NCBI GenBank assembly: GCA_016165875.1
Contig: JABBOT010000014.1
Coordinates: 9,533,489-9,597,488, forward strand
Direction: 5' to 3'
From: Acanthopleura granulata
Taxonomy: Eukaryota; Mollusca; Polyplacophora; Chitonida; Chitonidae
DNA: 64,000 bases
How positions within the stretch are numbered: the first letter of the stretch is position 1; the number at the start of each line of letters is the position of its first letter. The notes below the pieces were generated by a model. That model was given only the letters and a program-made list of their open reading frames with translations, did not search any database and was not told the DNA's origin. Shown here one piece after another: positions 56,401-64,000 of the stretch. A program made the translations under genes and the position numbers.

Positions 56401-59400
56401 ATGCAAAGTGGTTGTAATTTAGCCAAGAAGCATTCCAGATTATCTTGATTGTTATTGTTTAATTCTTCTTTGAAAAAGCCAAGTCTTTCAGACTGGAGCA
56501 GTATTTTATTGTTCATGCCCAGCCCATTATACTCTCCCTACAGGTATGCTTTATATATGTATATCTCATTTGGGAAAGATAATCAGTTACTTGCCAAAGG
56601 CTGGTGGTTTTCACCAGGTACTCCAGTTTCCTCCACCCGGAAAGCTGCCTGCCATAATAGTGGTGAGAAACGCTTGAGTGTCATGGCCGTAATCAGCAGT
56701 CGGGGGACCTCCGTGTCTCAGTCGGTCACAATGACCCGAAGCCTCCCATCAATATGGTTGCTGTGAGTTCAAGACCAGCTCATGCTGGCTTCCTCTCCGG
56801 GAAGGTCTGCCAGCAACCTGCGGATGATCGTGGGTTTCCCTTGGGCTCTGCCCGGTTTCCTCCCACCATAATACTGGCCGCCGCAGTATAAGTGAAATAT
56901 TCTTGAGTACAGCATAAAACACCAATCAAATAAATAAATAAATAAATAAATTAATCAGCAATCAAGGTGATAACCTATGTTTTATCCCGTCCAGGGTATA
57001 GGGTTTGGCACCCCCACACAAAGAATGAAACAGTATCAGCATCACCGCGTTGCCAAGGCGACAGAAAGCGTCAGCGACCTGCGTATTCAGAAGATTGCCG
57101 TCCAGTATGAGGACGCCTTAGTGGTGAAGGACAAACAGACCATGAAAACGCACAAGACACAGTGAGTGCTCACATTACATGTAGCTCAGCATGGATGAAG
57201 ATTGTGTCAGCTTATGTCAGATTTATGGACCTACTGTATATATTTCACCTAAAGTTTATCTTTTCTCAAGCGACACATACCGAGTGCTTCTGATTGATTC
57301 ATCCCATTTTAAAAGTTCGATTAAGTTTGAATGAGAATAACTTCAGTTTTGGCATGAAAATTATCATTTTAATTCACTTTGAGTTGCTGTGACATGTACA
57401 GAGGGATATCTAGTTTTACCCAGCTTTTGAAACTAGAGTGTCAAATTTGCCTAGTTTCTCACAATTTTTGTCCCAACAAGTTTAATTGCATCACCATAGC
57501 AAGTATTTTTGATGTTTTGTGACTGTTTGAGGAATTTCAGGGACTGCCCAGTGGAGATATTATAGTGACATATTATTGACTTTTTCAGGAATTTCATGGA
57601 CCGCCTGGTTGAGGATTTGATCAAGGAGTCCATGGAGAAGGGAGACTTTCAGGATCTGCCCGGGACGGGCAAACCACTGGAGGACAAGGCTGACAGAAAC
57701 CCCTTTGTGGACTACACCACCCACAACCTCAACAAGATCCTCATCAATGACGGCTTCGCTCCCGAGTGGATTGCCCTGGAGAGAGAAATCAGGTGAGATG
57801 TTGCCATATCACTGCCGGCGTAAAGCTTCTCGGAGAAGACACATGCAGTATACCTGCAGAATATGGATGTAGTTAAAGAGACTATACCGGAGAGTGCAGC
57901 TCATGCGGGCCTCTCCAGCCATACCTCGTAAGGTCTGCCAACAACCTCTGGATAATTATGGCTTTCCCTCGGACTCTGCTGGGTTTCCTCCCACGGTAAT
58001 GCAGGCTGCCTTTCAATGAGTGAAATACTCCTGAGTACCATATGGTGTAAAACACCAATCAAATAAATCAGAAAAATATACTGTATCACAAATTTTTAGT
58101 TTAATGAATTCAAGCTGAACCTTCTGTATTTTTCCTCCAAAAGCCAACTCATGCACTTTCAGAAAATGTCACCCACTGTACATTGTGATTTTCTGTTGTT
58201 TTAAGCAATAATTCATTTTCCAAATAACTTCATCTGGGCCCGAACTATGAAAATTAACATAGGAATGAAAAGTATTGAGCATTAACATGTACAGATATAG
58301 AAGGCCGCTCGGCAAACTGTGCAAAATAGACACTTTCATTTCATTCCATTCTCAGCGCATGCATTTGTGACCTGATGTCACAGAAAAATGTAACATTGGA
58401 GCCAATGTTAGCGTCATCCAGTGGACATTTTGCAACAATATTTTCATCGTGTGTTTTTGAGTGACAGTTCGGAAAATGGGCCACCCTAAAGTTGAATATT
58501 TTTTCCAACCCAATTTGTCTTCATTATCTTATATTTAAGACTGCACCATGCAAAGCTACTTTATTAATTCAAGGCAGGTAGAAATCACAATATAGAAATT
58601 CTCCAATAGTGTCCTTAAAGGAGAAAACTTGGAAGTATTGAGCAATTTGTGGTGGAAGAGTATGGATTGAAGATTTAAAAACAACCATCATTATTTTTTT
58701 TTTGAGATTTTTTTGGTTCTGAGACAACCAGTTTTAAGGTAGTCAAAACACATACTCAATCGGGAATAATAAATACCTCCATTGAAAAGGGGATGTGACT
58801 GTGAAAATAATTTTGATCAATCAGAGTGTAGGGTTATGTAAACCCGGTAAGTGGATGTTACATGAATCGAGCCCTTAAATCATTACCGTTCTATCTTTTG
58901 AATGTAAACAATACTACTCACGTAGGCCTTACGGATGCGAATTCAAAACGATTATGGACGGTTGGCTGCTGCCCCTTGTTTTGTTTGTGCACAGACAAGA
59001 ACAAAGAGCTGGCAGGATGCCTGAGTGTGCTGATTTTGGCTGCACAAACAGCAGGTCAAATACGGACGGGCTTGATATTGGTGGAGAGCAAAGGGCCTGG
59101 TTCACGTCAATCAATTAGCAATGAGTCGGTGAAATGTCGGCATCTTCTGACAGCTATATGAGCTTATGGCGATGAGGCGTATGTTACTTACAGAGAGTCT
59201 AAAAAATTATTAGATGTTTTTTTTATATCTTCAAACCTTACTCTTTTCACTACAATTTACATTATACTTGCCCGGTCTTCTTGAAGCATCTATCAAATAA
59301 AGAAACATTGAAAATATTGAGGTATGTGTGATTGGTCCCGTGCCATAATACCACATATACCACTCAACCAATCAGAATCACAGAATGTATCAAATGTACG

Positions 59401-60550
59401 AAACTTACGCACAAAACAGGCAGGTTTTCAAAGTTGATAACAAGTGAACCTTCTGATACTGTATTTTCAAAATGGAACAATATTTGGATGCGTTATTGCA
59501 CCAAAGCAAACTGACCTGAGTGGAATATGTGATTTCAAAGGTCTTCTTTGCAAACAAGTACGTGTTAGATGTTGGCTAACTGGGCATGACAAGGACAAGA
59601 AACAACTCACTGATTACCCGTTGTGTTGCTGAAAAGGCGTCATGTAGCCTGGGTTACTTTCGTGTGTATGGCAGAGAGCTGCAGCTCCAAATGCTGCTAT
59701 TACACTTGTACCTCACAGGTAGACTCTTGGTTTCAATTAGTTATTGCACATGATGTTTCGCAAAACATGACATAAAGGGGTCACGAGCTGGTGTAGAATG
59801 CGCCAGTAGCAAATGATCTTGTGCGTTTATTCTGAACAGTTATTTCCCTGCGTCCGCTGTCTAAGGTCCACTTGCTGATAAAATAAACAGTCAGATGATG
59901 GCTTTCTTACCTTGCGACGATGAACAAGTCCAGCAATTTAGGGCTTCAGCTGAACAGGTCACTTCTTTTTTTCCACTTTCTTTCAGTATAATAAAACATA
60001 TAGAGCACGTCATGGTATGGTAGAGCAGAATTTGTGAGCTCTTGACATGTGACGTCCAATTTGTGCTCTGCACTCGTTCTCTCAAGCTGACAAATTCTGC
60101 TATACCACCCCATCTGTATATTGTTTGTGATGGCGATTTCGGTTTATTATGTACACTGAAAAATGAGTTTGTTTCTTTATCAGGCAAGAGATACGACAGT
60201 GTCGAGAGACTTTGGCAAAAGAGAGAAATTACTTAGGCTTGCCTCCCTTGTCGGGGCAAAATCACAATCGCTGGGTGCACCATGCAAACAACTTTCGACG
60301 GTCCATCGACGACATCAATGCAAAGATACACAAGTACAACATGGTTGTGCCTTTTCTACAGAAACAAATGGTCGAGTATAAAAAGGAAAAGGAAATTCAA
60401 GTCATTTTTGAAAACTGGGAAAAGTTTCTTCCAAAAGTCATGGAGGAGGAAATGCCAAGATCAACTATTTACAGCTATCCTTCTGCCAAAAATGAGAAAA
60501 TAAACTGGGTAGATGTTTGGAAGAATATTAAGGCAATGTTTTCGGCATGA
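53418..60550 (+). CDS. DNAJC28: DnaJ homolog subfamily C member 28, complete, five exons
   Basis: Exons 53418-53744, 54684-54794, 56995-57161, 57589-57792 and 60184-60550. All junctions are GT..AG, phases agree, and the 1176 nt give 391 aa, close to the length of vertebrate DNAJC28. The Arg/Ser-containing N-terminus (MLSHFAKPACLLSHRAS) suggests mitochondrial import. Residues about 57-109 are a J domain with the Hsp70-activating HPD (KVYHPDSG). Exons 3-5 carry the DUF1992 domain, with DRLVEDLIKESMEKGDFQDLPGTGKPL as core. A helical C-terminus follows (HHANNFRRSIDDINAKIHKYN). A J-domain co-chaperone; in vertebrates it has been linked to Golgi/COG-dependent traffic, and its exact role is unsettled. 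An attaaa signal is near 60588. The only conserved host gene in the window. Confidence 0.95.
53810..53943 (+). mobile_element. SINE 3' fragment in DNAJC28 intron 1
   Basis: Runs from gccgatggtcattgg through cctcccaccataatgctggc and gtataagtgaaatattcttg to an aaataagtag tail; no head. Confidence 0.75.
54883..55250 (+). mobile_element. tRNA-derived SINE of a second family in DNAJC28 intron 2
   Basis: Box-A-like tgatggttagagagc, box-B-like ggatcaaacccgggtcag; the tail reads catcatcataagactgaaaa and gcatgacgttaaactcaagc. An internal (at)n run at 55147-55173 has expanded inside it. Confidence 0.7.
55147..55173. repeat. (AT)n microsatellite
   Basis: About 13 at units inside the second-family SINE. 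Confidence 0.9.
55950..56209 (+). repeat. 65-bp minisatellite, four copies
   Basis: Copies start at 55950, 56015, 56080 and 56145 (gtgtgacgcattgtttgaaa...). The last three are nearly identical and the first is more diverged. In DNAJC28 intron 2. Confidence 0.92.
56703..56951 (+). mobile_element. tRNA-derived SINE, near full length
   Basis: Head gacctccgtgtctcagtcgg with gagttcaagacc as box B; body cctctccgggaaggtctgcc, 3' block gtataagtgaaatattcttg, tail of aaat repeats. Confidence 0.8.
57896..58077 (+). mobile_element. SINE 3' fragment in DNAJC28 intron 4
   Basis: Begins in the body (gcgggcctctccagcc) and ends in the shared 3' block and aaataaat tail. Confidence 0.75.
58078..60183. other. 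remainder of DNAJC28 intron 4
   Basis: No further gene or clear repeat; scattered short frames lack domains. Confidence 0.5.
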
Positions 60551-61119
60551 TCTTAGATGTGTGGGTTGGTGCATACATTTGTAATTATTAAAGAGCCTGG
60601 CATTTCTCCACTTGAATAGACCAATATATTGTGTTTGACCAATTAGTGCATGGTCAAATGATCATGCAGGATTGAAGTAAAGGTTGACAAAATGGCTCAA
60701 ATTGAAGAGTCAGTAACTTTGTATTACATGAGTTACTGTTGTATTTTTATGAACCTGAATTATGATTGTTTTCTTATCAAAGGCATATGGAAGTGCTGTG
60801 TTGCATTGAAGTTTTATTGATTCAGGCATTCTGAAGTATGGCATAACACACCATTCAAACAAATGAGTAAATACTGATTTAGGCATAAGGAAGAGCTGTG
60901 TTGCGTTGTTAAAACTTGTCTTAATTTGTCTTAATGAAAAGCAGAAGGTTTATGTTAATGATGTAGAAAGTTTGTATTAATTTCTCATTCCATGTTGAAC
61001 ATGCTGATATTCAACCCAGGACCCAGTTAGCGTCTGAGCCAGTAGCAATATCTAGTGTACCTTAGGCTCATTCAGTATTCTTGAGTCTCAACACCAATCA
61101 AATAAAGTGAAGTTCATTG

Positions 61120-61343
61120 CGGGGTCCATGTGGCCAAGGGAGTAAGTGAGTTAAATGCGGTCGCAGTTTGTTCGAGTCCAGCTCACGCTCTCTTCCTCTC
61201 CGGTCTGCCAGCAACCTGTGGGTGGTAGTGAGTTTCCCGGGGCTCTGCCCGGTTTCCTCCCACCACAATGCTGGCCCCTGTCTTATAAGTGAAATATTCT
61301 AGAGAGCACCGTAAAACACCAGTGAAATAAATAAAATAAATTC
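61120..61343 (+). mobile_element. tRNA-derived SINE, near full length
   Basis: Same family as 56703-56951: head gtccatgtggccaagggagt, box-B-like tgttcgagtcc, then the shared body, 3' block and ataaataaa tail. Confidence 0.8.
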
Positions 61344-62016
61344 AGCTCGGTGCTACAATTGTGAAAGTCTGTATGGTTTCAGATTTATACGTACATGTAC
61401 GTAGTCGTCAACTGCCGTATGTACCGAAGTGACCATTGCTTCGTGTGTCAGTGCAAACTTCGATGCTGACAAATGTTGTACATGGACCAAATCATCTTCA
61501 AACCTAACTCTGTACACGGATGTACAAACTGGTGTGTGATTCAGTTAGAAGTTGAATTACGGTTCGAGGTGTGATCATACAATGTATTGTAATAGGCATG
61601 CGCTATTCTGCAAAGCAATGCTCATGAAGTCTTGTACATGTACTTTGTGCTTTGCGCCAATGAAGAAAAAACAGCTGTACAAAATGTGTAATTTTTGGAA
61701 GATTTGAGTAATGTTTTTCAGGAGTGTATACAGCTGTTCCGTCAGAAGGATGCCTCTTTGACAGCATGGTTATGGCCCTTTAAGTGATTATTCCTGTTTG
61801 TTAGTGGTTTATGAAATTGTAGGGTTGATAAGGCTCAGTGTGGTTGCGCCCCTATACCTGTTTGTTGTGTATGCTAGATGTGTTAGATGAAATTGTAGGG
61901 TTGATTATCTCCCTTGGTTACTGTCTGTGATATTATTAAAGATTGAATATTACACTGGCTTTGGTGTTCATTGCTTTGAAGCTCTTCTCAGAAATTTACA
62001 AGTAGTTTATCAGTGT

Positions 62017-62228
62017 CAACCGAGTAGCTCACTGAAGAAGTAAGGTATACAACTCCTTGCCTCTAGGCACATTGGGTGCAGGTTCAATTCCGCCCTTGGA
62101 CAGTGGGTTCGTAGCTTCACCCTGATCCCCCTGTTCATTGGGGCTTTCAGGTTTGGAACTTTTCTAGGGTCCTTATTGTGTAAGTGAAAAGGTATTCGAG
62201 AATGCTGTCAAACAACTATCAATAAGCA
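62017..62228 (+). mobile_element. tRNA-derived SINE of another head type
   Basis: accgagtagctcactgaaga head, box B ggttcaattccgc, and a diverged 3' block (gtgtaagtgaaaaggtattc). Confidence 0.65.
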
Positions 62229-62314
62229 AGGTTAATTAATCAATTTGGTTTAATATAGAGCATGACGTTATGTTTTCACAAACTAGGTCGTTATTTACAG
62301 GCTTGAATTTATAA

Positions 62315-62435
62315 ATTTATTTGATTTGTGTTTTCTAGAATATTTCACATATGCGACGGTGACCAGCATGATGGTGGTAGGAAACCAGGCAGAGCGAGGG
62401 GGAAAACCCACAACCACACCGTCCCACCATGTTTT
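62315..62435 (-). mobile_element. SINE 3' fragment, minus strand
   Basis: tttatttgatttgtgttttc, then tagaatatttcacatatgcg and ggaaaccaggcagagc, the shared SINE 3' block reversed. Confidence 0.75.
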
Positions 62436-63890
62436 CAAACCTAAATATAGGGTGTATGTCCTGTTAGATAAACATGATTTATCACATAACAGACCTAGTT
62501 TTCATTCATGCCAGCCCCTGATAGATTTTCATGTTACCATAGGATAATAATACTTTTGAAAAATTTGATTGCCTGAGAGCGCGCAGAACACAAAATCCAG
62601 TAAACACGTTACGTCACGTGAACCAACATGCGCTTTTTTTTACTACGAGAGAGCGTTGCCCAAACTGATAAACTGGGGAAAGAAACTTTCAAGAAAAAGC
62701 CGTCGGTGAACTATTACACCCTTATGCATGCCATAATTTACTACTCGACCGGGCCCGCATGACGAGAGGTGAGCAATATTCCAGTTTCAGTTTGTCTGGA
62801 AATGATCAGACCACAGTTTCTTCTGTTTGTTTGTTGGTTTTTTGGCACAGGATTTTTGTCCTTCAAGCAGCTTCTTTAGCAGCAAACACAACGTCCTTGT
62901 CTTACTTTAGGCGGTCAGTTGCACGATTAAAATTAGAGGTCCTCAGTGCTGAGACGGCGATTATACATCCACTGTTATGTAACAAACGTCTCACTGACCA
63001 TATAAAATTATAAGCAAAGTTCCGTAAACATCTCCGATTTCTTCCGTGAACTGACAACCTTCTTTAATACCCGAGCCAAAAAATGCAAATTTCAGGCCAC
63101 AAGAAAGTCATTTCCATTAATAATTACAGTCGCAGAAACAGCTACCAGCACAAAGTGTTGTCAGTAAGTGAATCCGAATTCTCCGTCAACTTTCGCGACA
63201 AAAATTAAAGCCAAGCTCTCTGTCCCGTAAATCCAGGTCAAATCTGCACAGATCACCCCTTCCAACTTAAAATCCAGATATTGAAAACAGTCCCATGCAA
63301 TACACGTGCACGGCGGAATTCACAAAATCTTCTTTCTGACGAACAGTTTCAATCAACCGTGAGTCACACGTGACTGCAATTTTTTCAGTGCAAAGTGGTT
63401 TCCCGGGAGATTTGAATAATACTTCTCATTCGTCATTTAAAATGATTCTTTTTGTAACAGCCTTACATACCATTGACTTTTATTACACACATAAAATATA
63501 TTCCTTACACGCATTAAAATTTTTCACTGATCTATTTTAACTGTTACTGGGGCAACTGTTCTCTGTTGAAGTAGTGAAGCGGGGCATGCACGTAAAATTC
63601 TGCCGTAAAAATTTATCCAGAAGTCAGGTGATTTTTTGTGGTTTTCTCGTAAATTTCCCGATCCAGATATGTGATAAACAGAATCTCAGACTTGTGGTCA
63701 TCGCATATTATAGTTACGAAACCCGTTGATTAAATTTTGTGTTTGTTGCTGGGTAAAACTCACAACAAAACCCAAGTTTTACTGAACGAGTTTCATTACG
63801 TTCAAGTGCTACGACCACGTGTGAGATCCTCTATGTATTTGAAACAGGATGCAAAGTACAGGTATCCTGGAATAACAGAACTGTCTAGAT
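62436..63890. other. gene-free stretch
   Basis: No gene, repeat array or RNA gene recognised. Confidence 0.5.
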
Positions 63891-63894
63891 CATC

Positions 63895-64000
63895 ATTTGT
63901 TTATTTACTGACATTCTCCGGAATATTTCACTTACATGAGGGCGGCCAGCATTAAGCTGGGAAACCTAGCCGAGCACCGGGGAAACCCACCACAATGTGC
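63895..64000 (-). mobile_element. SINE 3' fragment, minus strand, running off the window
   Basis: tttgtttatttactgacatt then ggaatatttcacttacatga and ggcggccagcattaagctgg; the window ends inside the body. Confidence 0.75.

Noticed and set aside
58862..59161. 99-codon frame in DNAJC28 intron 4
   Set aside because: No domain; DNAJC28 exon phases are complete without it.

Overview
The window is animal nuclear DNA. Genes have spliceosomal introns with GT..AG ends, tRNA-headed SINEs are common, and several DNA-transposon families and a LINE are present. The repeated SINE tail (gtataagtgaaatattcttgag) and the mix of piggyBac, Harbinger, Polinton and ISL2EU-like THAP elements point to a marine lophotrochozoan, most likely a mollusc; a brachiopod is possible. 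That assignment is inference. Only one conserved host gene is recognisable, DNAJC28 at 53.4-60.6 kb. It is complete in five exons, with introns full of SINEs and minisatellites.

Region by region. 1-7.6 kb: a nearly perfect 2.3-kb tandem array; each unit carries a LINE 3' end, the catalytic part of a tyrosine recombinase and a SINE. 9.45-12.72 kb: an apparently intact Harbinger element with TTA target duplication and two interleaved antisense genes. 13.4-18.3 kb: a broken THAP/helix-turn-helix transposase, with an unclassified transposon (13.8-16.16 kb), a hairpin MITE and a SINE between its exons. 18.3-33 kb: a deletion-ridden Polinton/Maverick. Its DNA polymerase gene is split by an intron into which a 7-kb LINE has jumped, carrying a recombinase segment with it. 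Its right end has small ORFs that finish in histone-type 3' stem-loops. 33-44.7 kb: a nest in which a piggyBac contains an internally deleted LINE that itself contains two more piggyBacs. The outer piggyBac also contains a small MADF-only Harbinger and abuts the 5' half of another LINE. 44.7-53.4 kb: largely gene-free, with a 30-bp minisatellite and a SINE. 60.6-64 kb: gene-free with several SINEs.

The most unusual signal is at 31.4-32.9 kb. Repeated cassettes made of a TATA box, a roughly 93-aa ORF and a histone-type stem-loop lie opposite a second TATA promoter, with two kappaB-like sites between. This suggests that part of the Polinton makes non-polyadenylated, S-phase-style mRNAs. Other strong signals are the interlocked Harbinger genes, the LINE-mediated 3' transduction bounded by a 13-bp target duplication, a 23-bp ultra-truncated LINE insertion with its own 13-bp duplication, and a palindrome shared by two different piggyBacs.

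Nearly all mobile-element genes except those of the two Harbinger elements carry frameshifts or stops. No database or alignment was run; all family calls rest on motifs read by eye.
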